In this document: positions 6,921 to 15,158 of the stretch, piece after piece
How positions within the stretch are numbered: position 1 is the first letter of the stretch
How the letters are laid out: each line of letters begins with the position of its first letter
Assembly: GCA_002481295.1 (NCBI GenBank)
Contig: DLDU01000065.1
Coordinates: 1 to 32,380 of the forward strand
Direction of reading: 5' to 3'
DNA: 32,380 nt
From: Prevotella sp. UBA7764
Lineage (GTDB): Bacteria > Bacteroidota > Bacteroidia > Bacteroidales > Bacteroidaceae
Program-made: the position numbers and the translations under genes
The notes under the pieces: generated by a model
Seen by the model: only the letters and a program-made list of their open reading frames with translations
Database searches by the model: none
What the model was told of the DNA's origin: nothing

Positions 6921-9254
6921 TTATTTTCTCTTTCTTGCCTTGGCTTTTGGCTCCGGTGCATTCTTGATGATCTCCATGCACTCGTCGTAGCTCAGGTCTC
7001 CGGCCAGCGCACGGTCGTGGAGACTCTTGTCGATACGATAGTTGTTTCCGTCGAAAGCGAGGTAAGGGCCAAAGCGTCCTTTAAGCAGCTCCAACCGGTC
7101 GTCTTCCTCAAAAGTCTTGATCTCGCGCTCACGGTCTTTCAGCCGCTTGGCGAGAATCAGTGAGATAGCATGGTCAAGGGTGACCGTCATCGGATCATCT
7201 TCCTTGGGCAATGAGACATACTTCTTGTTATGTTGTACATAAGGGCCGAAGCGTCCGGCACCAATAGTGACCGGCATGCCCTCGAACTCACCGAGTTCCC
7301 GTGGCAACTTAAACAGTTCCAGAGCCTCATCGAGCGTGATGGTCTCGATGCTCTTGCCCTTGGGGATCTGCGCGAAACGCGGCTTCTCGTCGTCGTCGGC
7401 AGTACCGATCTGAGCCAGCGGACCAAACTTTCCGATCTTCACCAGCACAGTTCTGCCAGTCTTAGGATCCTTGCCGAGAATACGCTCGCCGGCCTTATGC
7501 TCAGAACGCGACTGCATGACCTGGTCGACAGTCTTCTCAAAGGGCTTGTCGAACTTGCTCATCATGTCTTTCCATTCCTCCTTGCCCTCGGCGATCTTGT
7601 CGAACTGGTTCTCGACTTTCGCCGTGAAGTTGTAGTCCATGATCTCGGGGAAGTTCTGCAAGAGGAAGTCGTTGACCACAATGCCAATGTCGGTGGGGAT
7701 GAGCTTTCCTTTCTCCGAACCGGTGAACTCCGTCTTTGTTGTCGACTCCACTTGGTTGCCTTTCAGGATGTCAACAGTGAATTTGGTCTCTTTGCCTCCC
7801 CTGTCGCCTTTCTCCACATAGTCGCGCTGCTGGATCGTAGAAATCGTCGGCGCGTAGGTAGAAGGGCGTCCGATACCAAGTTCCTCCAGTTTGTGTACGA
7901 GACTGGCCTCGGTATATCGTGACGGTCCCTGAGAGAAGCGTTCCGTAGAAGCAATGGTTTCGCGGGAGAGTTGCTCGCCCACTTGCAGTGCGGGCAGGGA
8001 AGCGAACTCCTCAGACTGCTCGTCGTCGTCGGTCGATTCTTTATAGACTTTCAGGAAACCGTCGAAGACAATGACCTCACCGCGGGCGACGAACTTCTCG
8101 GGCTGCCCGCCGATATTGATGTTAACCGTGGTTTTCTCGATCTGTGCCTCAGCCATTTGGGAGGCAACGGAGCGTTTCCAGATCAGGTCGTAGAGACGTT
8201 TCTCCTGTGCCGTACCGTCTATAGTGGCGTTTTCCATATGGGTAGGTCGAATAGCCTCATGGGCTTCCTGTGCCCCTTTGGACTGTGTATGGAAGTTACG
8301 GGGAGAGCTATACTGCTCACCAAAGAGTTTGGAGATCGTCTCCTTACTGCTGTTGATGGCGAGTGCCGAGAGGTTGACGCTGTCGGTACGCATATAGGTG
8401 ATGCGTCCGTTTTCATAGAGTTGCTGTGCAATGCGCATGGTCTGCGACACGGTGAACCCCAGCTTTCTGGCAGCTTCCTGCTGCAAGGTAGAAGTCGTGA
8501 AAGGAGGCGCAGGAGAGCGCTTCAACGGTTTTTTCGACACATTGCCCACGGTGAAGACAGCGTCCTTGCAACGGTTGAGGAAGTCGAGAGCCTCATCGTG
8601 TGTGGCAAAGCGCTTATCGAGCTCTGCCTTGACCTCCACACCAAGGTTATCACCATTTACGGGTGTGAAGATGGCAGTAACACGGTAGTACGGCTCACTC
8701 TTGAAGGCGTGTATCTCACGTTCACGCTCTACGACGAGTCTGACGGCCACGCTCTGTACACGTCCTGCCGACAACGACGGTTTGACTTTTCGCCACAATA
8801 CCGGTGAGAGTTTAAAGCCCACGATGCGGTCCAGCACGCGCCGGGCCTGCTGTGCATTGACGAGGTTCATGTCGAGATGACGTGGATGCTCGATAGCATA
8901 AAGGATAGCGGGCTTTGTAATCTCATGGAAGACGATACGCGAAGTCTTTTCCTCATCAAGTCCGAGCACCTCACAGAGGTGCCAGCTGATGGCTTCTCCT
9001 TCGCGATCCTCATCGGATGCGAGCCACACCTTCTTGGCAGCTTTGGCGTCCTTCTTGAGTTCTGCTACAACTTTCTTCTTATCCTCTGGTATCTCATAGT
9101 CAGGCTCAAACGTCTTTTCGTTGATACTAAGCCCACTCTTCTTTAGGTCTCTGATGTGTCCGTAGGAAGACATCACTTTATAATCCTTGCCGAGGAATTT
9201 CTCAATCGTCTTGGCCTTGGCAGGGCTCTCTACAATGACTAAGTTATCTTGCAT
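6921..9254 (-). CDS. topA: DNA topoisomerase I (type IA)
   Basis: This 777-residue type IA topoisomerase relaxes negative supercoils by single-strand passage. The Toprim domain is at the N-terminus: LVIVESPAKAKTIEKFLG with E9, and the metal-binding DEDREGE at 81-87. The catalytic tyrosine is Y287 in GRITYMRTDS. The strand-binding LSAGRVQSVAVRLVVERE segment is at about 161-178. The C-terminus carries glycine-rich Topo_C repeats (GRFGPYVQ, GRFGPYLA) ending in a lysine-rich tail, and lacks the four-cysteine zinc fingers of E. coli TopA, as is usual in this phylum. It is the first gene of the block, with a well-matched -7 box 30 bp upstream. Confidence 0.97.
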   Translation of the reverse strand: MQDNLVIVESPAKAKTIEKFLGKDYKVMSSYGHIRDLKKSGLSINEKTFEPDYEIPEDKKKVVAELKKDAKAAKKVWLASDEDREGEAISWHLCEVLGLDEEKTSRIVFHEITKPAILYAIEHPRHLDMNLVNAQQARRVLDRIVGFKLSPVLWRKVKPSLSAGRVQSVAVRLVVEREREIHAFKSEPYYRVTAIFTPVNGDNLGVEVKAELDKRFATHDEALDFLNRCKDAVFTVGNVSKKPLKRSPAPPFTTSTLQQEAARKLGFTVSQTMRIAQQLYENGRITYMRTDSVNLSALAINSSKETISKLFGEQYSSPRNFHTQSKGAQEAHEAIRPTHMENATIDGTAQEKRLYDLIWKRSVASQMAEAQIEKTTVNINIGGQPEKFVARGEVIVFDGFLKVYKESTDDDEQSEEFASLPALQVGEQLSRETIASTERFSQGPSRYTEASLVHKLEELGIGRPSTYAPTISTIQQRDYVEKGDRGGKETKFTVDILKGNQVESTTKTEFTGSEKGKLIPTDIGIVVNDFLLQNFPEIMDYNFTAKVENQFDKIAEGKEEWKDMMSKFDKPFEKTVDQVMQSRSEHKAGERILGKDPKTGRTVLVKIGKFGPLAQIGTADDDEKPRFAQIPKGKSIETITLDEALELFKLPRELGEFEGMPVTIGAGRFGPYVQHNKKYVSLPKEDDPMTVTLDHAISLILAKRLKDREREIKTFEEDDRLELLKGRFGPYLAFDGNNYRIDKSLHDRALAGDLSYDECMEIIKNAPEPKAKARKRK

Positions 9255-9283
9255 GCTTGCGTGTAGTTATATAATGTCGGGGA

Positions 9284-9291
9284 CAAAAGTA
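9284..9291 (-). promoter_or_regulatory. Bacteroidota -7 box for topA
   Basis: The minus strand reads TACTTTTG (TAnnTTTG) ending 29 bp before the topA ATG, giving a predicted leader of roughly 22 nt. No convincing -33 element is seen. Confidence 0.55.
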
Positions 9292-9357
9292 ATAATAACT
9301 TTGTCTTACACCTTATTATATATGTATGATTTTAGAATTTTTAAGAGACACCGATGC

Positions 9358-9398
9358 AAAAAGTTACATAAATGTAAGTTACATCCATGTAACTTTTT
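9358..9398 (-). terminator. Terminator after the Nudix gene, with iterated GTTACAT arms
   Basis: A 12-bp stem pairs AAAAAGTTACAT (9358-9369) with ATGTAACTTTTT (9387-9398). It starts 2 bp past the Nudix stop codon and ends in U-rich sequence when read on the minus strand. A second perfect palindrome AAGTTACAT-CC-ATGTAACTT (9376-9395) shares one arm, so two mutually exclusive pairings are possible. Confidence 0.7.
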
Positions 9399-9400
9399 TA

Positions 9401-9940
9401 TTAAAAACCGAGTTTGCCTGCCTCAAAGTCCTGCTGGAAACGAGTCACGGCACGGCGGATGGAGTCCAGCCCAAAGCGTTCGGGCCGCAGCTCTTTGACG
9501 GCGATCCACTCATAGCCGGCGGCATCATCGTGTGCCGACAAAACAGTGAAGTCTTCCACACGGCAGAGAAAGAAGAAGTCGAGCGTGTGAACGGTGAAGC
9601 CGGAATAGAGATAGGTATTGGGGTAACTGAAGAGCAACCGTGAGGAAACGACGGTGAGACCCGTCTCTTCCTTCACCTCACGCGCGAGACCTTGTTCAGC
9701 AGTCTCGTTCATATCGTAGAAACCGCCCGGCAAGTCGAGCGTGCCCTTGGCGGGATCGTTCTTACGGGTGATGACGAGCAACTCATCACGACCGTTCATA
9801 ATCAGCGCAGCGTTGGCGGCACTGGGATTGAGGAAATACTCAAAACCACAGTGCCGGCAACGCTTGCTCTTCACCGTGCTGGGCTCAAAGTCGGCAGAGC
9901 CACAGACGGGACAATAGTGAAATTTGTCAAGAACGTGCAT
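9401..9940 (-). CDS. Nudix hydrolase with N-terminal zinc ribbon
   Basis: This 179-residue protein has a complete Nudix box at residues 73-95: G-x5-E79-x7-R87-E88-V-K-E91-E92-x-G94. It should hydrolyse a nucleoside diphosphate linked to another moiety using divalent metal. A four-cysteine zinc ribbon precedes it (C10, C13, C28, C31), an arrangement seen in NADH pyrophosphatase (NudC)-type and related Nudix proteins. The NudC signature after the Nudix box was not recognised, so the substrate is left open. It starts 5 bp after the stop of the DUF4369 lipoprotein gene and is very likely cotranscribed with it. A hairpin terminator follows immediately. Confidence 0.9.
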   Translation of the reverse strand: MHVLDKFHYCPVCGSADFEPSTVKSKRCRHCGFEYFLNPSAANAALIMNGRDELLVITRKNDPAKGTLDLPGGFYDMNETAEQGLAREVKEETGLTVVSSRLLFSYPNTYLYSGFTVHTLDFFFLCRVEDFTVLSAHDDAAGYEWIAVKELRPERFGLDSIRRAVTRFQQDFEAGKLGF

Positions 9941-9945
9941 GATCC

Positions 9946-11124
9946 TTATTTCGCCAACAGACCTTTGATCTCGGCGTCGAGGTCCTTGACCTGCACATCA
10001 CGCTTCTGCAACACGTTGTTGCGGTCGATGAGGAAGAAGGTCGGCACGGTCTGCACATTGTACTGTGAGGCAAATTGCGAGTTTGGCCCATCGCTGTCGT
10101 GGACACAGATCCATGGCAGGGCAGCCACGCTTTCCTTCCAGAAGTGCTCGTCGGTGTCAAGACTCACCTGATAGATCTCAAAGCCCTGAGCGTGATATTT
10201 GTTGTAGAGGTCGCGCAGATGCATGATGCGCTCGGTGCTGCCCTTGGCGGCGAACATGTGGAAGTCGAGCATCACCACCTTACCCTTGAGTTGTGTGAGT
10301 CGGCGGATATTGCCCTCGCGGTCAGGCAAAGCAATCTCCAGCACGCCCGTGGTCTGTACTTTGCTGGCGTCGATCTGTCCTTGAGCCTGCTCGGCCTGGA
10401 TGATGCGCACATTCTTCATGCCTTGCAGGGCGATGTTATGGAGGTTGGCTCCACGCTCCGACTTAGGATAGTAGGTATCCCAGCTTGTTGCCACGGCAGC
10501 GAAGACCTGCACGTCTTCCTTCTTGCTACGTGGATCGAAGATAAGCACCGTCTGATTACCGACGTTGACTGTTTGGAAGAGCGCGAAATAAGCGTAGGCT
10601 TTCATCGGTGCGGTGAAGATATATTGGCGCTTCACCTTATCTTTATAGCTGGCCAAGGTCTGCTGAATAGCAGCGTCGACCTGGTCGTAAGACAGGTTGG
10701 GGTTTTGTTGGATGGCGTTGATCGAAGCCTGCAATCCCAACTGCATCTGCGCCAGTTCCTTCATCTTCGAGCAGTCATCGGAACCTTTCACCTCGTACTG
10801 CGCCGACATCGTCGGGTAAGAAGCTTTCACAGAGATATTCTCTGTGGAGTCGACAGCAATATTGATGATCTGCCGCGCGATACGCAGCCGATAGTACTCT
10901 GGGGCGTCCGGTGCCTTGCCGTCAAAGGAGAACGAGCCGTCCTTGTCGAGTTTCACAGAGTCTACAGTCACCGGTCCATTGAGGCTCATATTCTCGAAAT
11001 AGAGCAACGAGTCTTTGGCGTCTGTGATGACACCAGAGACGTGGAATTTCTTTCCAGTGCAAGAGGCGAGCGCCAAAGCGGTAAGAACGATCAGCACCGC
11101 CGAGAGTACCTTGTTTGTTTTCAT
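9946..11124 (-). CDS. DUF4369/thioredoxin-like lipoprotein lacking the redox cysteines
   Basis: The start is placed at the second of two adjacent ATGs (11127/11124), giving a typical lipoprotein signal: a lysine near the N-terminus, a hydrophobic core and the lipobox LALASC. A longer frame opening at 11217 is unlikely, because the -7 box at 11164-11171 lies inside it. After the lipidated cysteine comes TGKKF with no acidic export signal, suggesting a periplasm-facing lipoprotein. The N-terminal part resembles DUF4369 beta-sandwich modules. The C-terminal part has the AhpC/TlpA thioredoxin-like fold, with GKVVMLDFHMFAAKGS where FWASWCxxC is expected and the cis-proline segment VQTVPTFFLID. No cysteine replaces the CXXC pair, so disulfide chemistry is not expected. 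The next gene upstream is a paralogue that keeps CXXC. Confidence 0.85.
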   Translation of the reverse strand: MKTNKVLSAVLIVLTALALASCTGKKFHVSGVITDAKDSLLYFENMSLNGPVTVDSVKLDKDGSFSFDGKAPDAPEYYRLRIARQIINIAVDSTENISVKASYPTMSAQYEVKGSDDCSKMKELAQMQLGLQASINAIQQNPNLSYDQVDAAIQQTLASYKDKVKRQYIFTAPMKAYAYFALFQTVNVGNQTVLIFDPRSKKEDVQVFAAVATSWDTYYPKSERGANLHNIALQGMKNVRIIQAEQAQGQIDASKVQTTGVLEIALPDREGNIRRLTQLKGKVVMLDFHMFAAKGSTERIMHLRDLYNKYHAQGFEIYQVSLDTDEHFWKESVAALPWICVHDSDGPNSQFASQYNVQTVPTFFLIDRNNVLQKRDVQVKDLDAEIKGLLAK

Positions 11125-11163
11125 CATATAATGCGATAACTTGTTTTCTTGGTTTTCAACCTG

Positions 11164-11171
11164 CAAACTTA
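11164..11171 (-). promoter_or_regulatory. Bacteroidota -7 box for the DUF4369 lipoprotein-Nudix pair
   Basis: The minus strand reads TAAGTTTG (TAnnTTTG) about 40 bp before the ATG pair at 11124/11127. This fixes the gene start downstream of 11164. Confidence 0.55.
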
Positions 11172-11270
11172 CATATTTTTTTTGTATTTCACGTCTATTT
11201 GCGGAAGAAAATGGCAATGTACAACACTACGGAAGCAACACAGCCGACTACAGAAAGCCTTGACACGCCC

Positions 11271-11315
11271 TAAAAGCAAAGAAGCCGCCGGAGAATCAAC
11301 TTCTCCAGCGGCTTC
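11271..11315 (-). terminator. Rho-independent terminator of the TlpA-like gene
   Basis: On the minus strand a 14-bp stem (GAAGCCGC/GCGGCTTC at 11281-11288 and 11308-11315, then GGAGAA/TTCTCC, with one C/A mismatch and a 5-nt loop) is followed by the U-rich run TTTGCTTTTA. It lies about 70 bp after the TlpA-like stop codon. Confidence 0.8.
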
Positions 11316-11339
11316 CTGAATCGTGAAAGAAGGCTTCTA

Positions 11340-11399
11340 TTACTTGATGCTGAAGCCTTCATTATTTCTTGCTGAAGCCCTCGTTATTTCTTGCCGAAT
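11340..11399 (-). repeat. 22-bp tandem duplication of the TlpA-like gene's 3' end
   Basis: On the minus strand the stop-codon region GGCAAGAAATAA is followed by two more copies of a 22-bp unit (core GGCTTCAGCAAGAAATAA and a variant ending ATCAAGTAA). The three TAA codons lie exactly 22 bp apart, at 11384, 11362 and 11340. The extra copies are outside the reading frame of the gene. Confidence 0.8.
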
Positions 11400-12538
11400 G
11401 TCTCATCGAGCAAGGTATAGAAGGCGGGATCCTCGCCAACGACGGTCTTGACAATCTTGCCCTGGGGATCAATGAGGATCTTTGTGGGGAAGCCCTGGAT
11501 GCCGTAAGCGTCAAAGAGCTGGCGGTTGTCGCGCGGACAATAGACGTGGAGCCAGGGCAACTCATGTTTCTGTACGGCAGCCTTCCACTTTTCCTGTGTG
11601 TCATTGCAGTCGACACCGAGGATCTGGAACTTGCCCTTATACTTATTATAATACTCCTTCATCTCGGGGAAGCCTTCGATGCACCATATACACCATGAGC
11701 CCCAGAAGTCGAGAATCACATACTGACCACGCAGACTGGAGAGGCTCAGCGGTTTGCCGTTGATGTCGTTGAGGGTGAAGTCGGGAGCGACAATACCAGA
11801 TGCCTGCTTCTTTGCAGCCTCAGCCTCGGCCTTTGCCTCGTTTTCCAATGCGGTTATGGCACTCGTGTAGTAGCTCTTCATGCGTCCGTCGCGGACAGCG
11901 GGAGAGAGCAACTTCACGGCGTCGTGCATCCAGTCCAGCTCTCCCATCTGAGGAATCAGATAGGCACAAGCCTCGTTGTCGGGGTGCTGCTTGATGAAAT
12001 TCAGCATTTTGTCGTGCATCTCCTGGCGCAGCTGTCCACCTTTCTCCTGATAGACTTTCATCACGGCCTCCTGGCTCTCACCAGCTTTCATACGTTCCTG
12101 CAGGCTGTCGACCAACTGCTGCATGGGCTTCTGGGCTGCCTCCATCATGCGGTCCACCTCGTTGAACTGCTGATAGAACTTAGATCCCGTGAGATAGTAG
12201 TTGGATGTCAGGTCACCGCTCATCACGGCGCTCTCGCCGGGAACGGCGATCACCTGGAAACCGGCGCGCTCTGTACCACGCAGACTGCCGGGCGTATAGG
12301 CACGGATGTCGGTCGGCTCACTCACATGTACCGTAAAGTCGAACTTGCCATTCTTTACCAGCACCGTATCGGTCTTTGCCTTTTGGTCACCTTGCGGCAC
12401 GATCACCAGCAGTGTGTCCTTGACTCCCTTGACATCGCCCTTGAAGTGAACGGCATCACTTGCGGCTTTCTTCTGTGCCATAGCGGGCACGCAGGCCATG
12501 GCCATCAGGGCCAGGCTGCACAAAATGCTTTTCATCAT
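11384..12538 (-). CDS. TlpA-like thiol-disulfide oxidoreductase with DUF4369-type N-terminus
   Basis: The start is set at the ATG at 12538. The frame can be extended four codons to a TTG, but ATG-ATG is more likely. A signal peptide (hydrophobic core LCSLALMAMACVPAMA followed by Q) exports it. The N-terminal half is a DUF4369-like beta-sandwich, followed by a helical, glutamine- and alanine-rich middle. The C-terminal half is a TlpA/AhpC thioredoxin domain with APDFTLNDINGKPLSL, the active site FWGSWCIWC (CIWC rather than the common CGPC) and the cis-proline segment IQGFPTKILID. It should act in the periplasm as a thiol reductase; the substrate is unknown. The gene is monocistronic or leads the pair, with its own strong terminator separating it from the cysteine-less paralogue. 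Confidence 0.9.
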   Translation of the reverse strand: MMKSILCSLALMAMACVPAMAQKKAASDAVHFKGDVKGVKDTLLVIVPQGDQKAKTDTVLVKNGKFDFTVHVSEPTDIRAYTPGSLRGTERAGFQVIAVPGESAVMSGDLTSNYYLTGSKFYQQFNEVDRMMEAAQKPMQQLVDSLQERMKAGESQEAVMKVYQEKGGQLRQEMHDKMLNFIKQHPDNEACAYLIPQMGELDWMHDAVKLLSPAVRDGRMKSYYTSAITALENEAKAEAEAAKKQASGIVAPDFTLNDINGKPLSLSSLRGQYVILDFWGSWCIWCIEGFPEMKEYYNKYKGKFQILGVDCNDTQEKWKAAVQKHELPWLHVYCPRDNRQLFDAYGIQGFPTKILIDPQGKIVKTVVGEDPAFYTLLDETFGKK

Positions 12539-12578
12539 ATTTGTTTTCAAGTTGTGAATAATAATCTTCTTTATGATC

Positions 12579-12586
12579 TAAAAGTA
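12579..12586 (-). promoter_or_regulatory. Possible -7 box for the TlpA-like gene
   Basis: The minus strand reads TACTTTTA, one mismatch from TAnnTTTG, about 40 bp before the start at 12538. This is weak evidence on its own. Confidence 0.3.
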
Positions 12587-12650
12587 ACGATTTACTTTAT
12601 AGAGACGCATTAAAAGGTAAAAAGGGTACCCTTTGCCTGTTAAAAAAGCC

Positions 12651-14547
12651 TTATTTCTTTTTGGGGCGACGGCGTGCCCAACCTTCTTCGCTGAAGTCGG
12701 GAACCTCGCCGCGCAACTTGATATTGCGGCTGTCGGCCATCAACTGTTTCCAATCATCGCGTCCGCGACGGCTGTCATCGCCGTGCGTCTTGGTGCTTTG
12801 GCGTCCTTTGCCGCGCGCACCCTTACCATAGCTGCGGTCTCCTTTGTCTGCGCCGGTGCGGCTGCCGCGTGCCGAACGTCCGTGTCCACTCTCGTCTGCA
12901 TCGTTGCAGCGTACCTCGCGACCTTTGTAGGCTGTGCCGTCCAAAGCGCGCATCACACGCTGGGCATCTTCCTTCGGGTACTTCGATATAGCTGAACTTC
13001 TGCAGCAGGTCGATATGTCCCACCTCCTGATGGCCGTGGATATGCTTGTTGATAAACTGCATGACCTCACCGGGATAGAAGCCGTCTTGCTTGCCCAAGT
13101 TGATGAACAGACGGCGATAGCCAGCCTCTGCCTGACGCGGTCCGCGCTTGCGGTCGCGCGAGCCCTTGCCGCCACGTCCGTTGCGGTCGCCTTGCTCCGA
13201 CTTGTCGCGGCCCTTCTTCGTAGGCTTGACAATCTCGGGGGCATTCTTGTAGTAGTCAAGGAACTTGCCAAAGGTGATGCTCACCATCTTCTTGATAATG
13301 TCTTCCTTGTCGACATAGTCAAACTGTCGGTTGATCTCAGGCATGTAAGGTGCGATGAGCTCCTCGTCGACGTCAGCCTTCATAATGTCGTCCATGGTCT
13401 TGAAGAGTTGCTTTTTGCAGATTTCCTCAGGCGTGGGCAGCGTGCCGTCGACAAACTCTTTGCCGATGATCTTCTCGATGTTGCGCACCTTGAACTTCTC
13501 GCGCGAGTGGATGATGGAGATGCTCGTGCCCTTCTTGCCGGCGCGTCCGGTACGTCCAGAGCGGTGGGTATAGTTCTCCACATCGTCGGGCAGACCATAG
13601 TTGATCACGTGGGTCAGGTCGTCGACGTCCAGTCCGCGGGCAGCCACGTCAGTGGCTACGAGCAGCTGTGTCAAGTGGTTGCGGAACTTCTGCATGGTCA
13701 GATCACGCTGTTGCTGGCTCAGGTCACCATGAAGCGCCTCGGCATTGTATCCGTCCTTGATGAGCTTATCAGCCACTTCCTGCGTCTCGATCTTCGTACG
13801 ACAAAAGATGATGGCATAGATGCGAGGGTAGAAATCGACGATACGTTTCAGCGCGAGATACTTGTCACGCGCGTTGACCATATAGTAGATGTGGTTGACG
13901 TTCTCGGCACCCTCGTTGCGCGATCCGACGACGATCTCCTTGTAATCGTGGAGATAGTTCTTGGCGATGGCCTCGATCTCCTTGCTCATCGTGGCTGAGA
14001 AGAGCAGGGTATTGCGGTCAGCGGGCACGCCCTCAAAGATCTCGTTGATGCTTTCCGAGAAACCCATGTTGAGCATTTCGTCGGCCTCATCAAGCACGAC
14101 GTTGTTGACCTGGTCGAGCTGTGCCACGCCACGTTTCATCAGATCGATGAGACGGCCGGGGGTAGCCACGATGATCTGCACGCCATGGCGCAGGGCATGG
14201 ATCTGTGTCTCGATAGATGCTCCGCCGTAGACGGGCACGATGTGCATGCCGTCGATATACTTGGCAAAAGCGTTGAGGTCGTCGGCAATCTGCAAGCACA
14301 GCTCACGGGTGGGGCTGAGGATGAGGGCCTGGGTCGCTTTGTTGGTGGGGTCGGTCTTCTGCAACACGGGGATGCCGTAAGCGGCGGTCTTGCCTGTTCC
14401 TGTCTGTGCCAATGCAATGACATCGTTGCCGTGACCGAGCAAATAAGGGATTACTTCTTCCTGTACGGGCATGGGCTGCTCAAAGCCCAGCTCTTCGATG
14501 GCGCGGCGAATCTCTTCGCTGACGCCCAATTCTTCAAATGTCTTCAA
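12651..14547 (-). CDS. DEAD-box ATP-dependent RNA helicase, frameshifted near the C-terminus
   Basis: The intact helicase core runs from residue 1 to about 380: Q-motif QPMPVQ, Walker A AQTGTGKT (47-54), DEAD (153-156), SAT (184-186) and HRSGRTGRAG. A DbpA-type RNA-binding domain then follows (YRRLFINLGKQDGFYPGEV onward). Reading is interrupted after codon 524 (VP). One extra base, the C at 12975, turns CCC-AAG-GAA-GAT into CCC-GAA-GGA-AGA and would give 50 aberrant residues ending at 12823. Restoring the frame gives KEDAQRVMRALDGTAYKGRE, completing the RNA-binding fold, then a basic Arg/Gly/Ser tail ending at 12651, 631 residues in all. The start is TTG with an in-frame stop two codons upstream. 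It probably works in ribosome assembly or RNA decay. Confidence 0.88.
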
Positions 14548-14647
14548 TCTTTAAACCTTTAAATTTTCAATGACGCATGAGGAATCAACCGCCCTCCCAG
14601 CCATTGAAAATCATCGGGCGCTCTTCCTCCATCCGTGCAAATTGGCA

Positions 14648-14655
14648 CAAAGTTA
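14648..14655 (-). promoter_or_regulatory. Bacteroidota -7 box for the DEAD-box helicase
   Basis: The minus strand reads TAACTTTG (TAnnTTTG) about 100 bp before the TTG start, implying a leader of roughly 90 nt, long for this window. RNA helicase genes in other bacteria often have long regulatory leaders; that role here is only inferred. Confidence 0.5.
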
Positions 14656-14841
14656 CGAAAAAAGCGGCACTTAGCCGTTGTTTCATGCTTTTTTTTAGAG
14701 TTATTTAGTAACCTCGCAACTCTGGAGTCACAGACTATGGTATAAGTTCTCTTTGTTGGATAAACTGACATTTTTCCGCCTTCGTGGCTGCAATTTTCTG
14801 AGCAAAGGCCTTCATTGACCCGAATGACGCGATTCTTGGCA

Positions 14842-14882
14842 CTTTTTTATAAGATCTTGACACATAGTGTGTTATAAAAAAG
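14842..14882. repeat. Nested inverted repeat with TTTTTT/AAAAAA arms
   Basis: The outer arms CTTTTTTATAA (14842-14852) and TTATAAAAAAG (14872-14882) are perfectly complementary. A smaller ACACA-tag-TGTGT hairpin sits in the loop. It could serve as a bidirectional transcription barrier, though the stem is AT-rich and weak. Confidence 0.6.
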
Positions 14883-14965
14883 CAAGTACGTTTTACAAAC
14901 AAGAAAAGGCGCTTCGAGGCAAAAAACTCTATAGGATTCTGTCTCAAAGCACCTCTTTTATCGTG

Positions 14966-15053
14966 TCATCTCAGTGATTTTGCCTCATCATCTCACTGAT
15001 TTTATCAAGTAAAACAACTGATTTGTGTCGCTCATCTCACTGCTTTCATCACC
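14966..15053 (+). repeat. Decayed 22-bp tandem repeat, about four units
   Basis: Units start at 14966, 14988, 15010 and 15032. The shared core is TCATCTCACTGATTTT; the third unit keeps only ACTGATTT, in exact phase. A further ACTGATTT lies out of phase at 15069. Confidence 0.65.
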
Positions 15054-15158
15054 TCATCAAGCCATTTTACTGATTTCACTCTTGTTTTTGCGTTTTTCGC
15101 CCTCACCGTTTTCTCTAGATTGAAAGTCCGCAGAGCACTACTTTTGTCAGAAAAAACA

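Larger units (their letters stand above)
14656..15158. other. Gene-free stretch between the helicase promoter and wbqC
   Basis: No gene was recognised on either strand. The stretch is AT-rich and holds the inverted repeat at 14842-14882 and the decayed 22-bp tandem repeats at 14966-15053. Short open frames here have no family resemblance, and some overlap the repeats. A small RNA cannot be excluded. Confidence 0.6.

Noticed and set aside
11125..11217. Upstream extension of the DUF4369 lipoprotein
   Set aside because: It would place residues before the lipoprotein signal and contains the -7 box.
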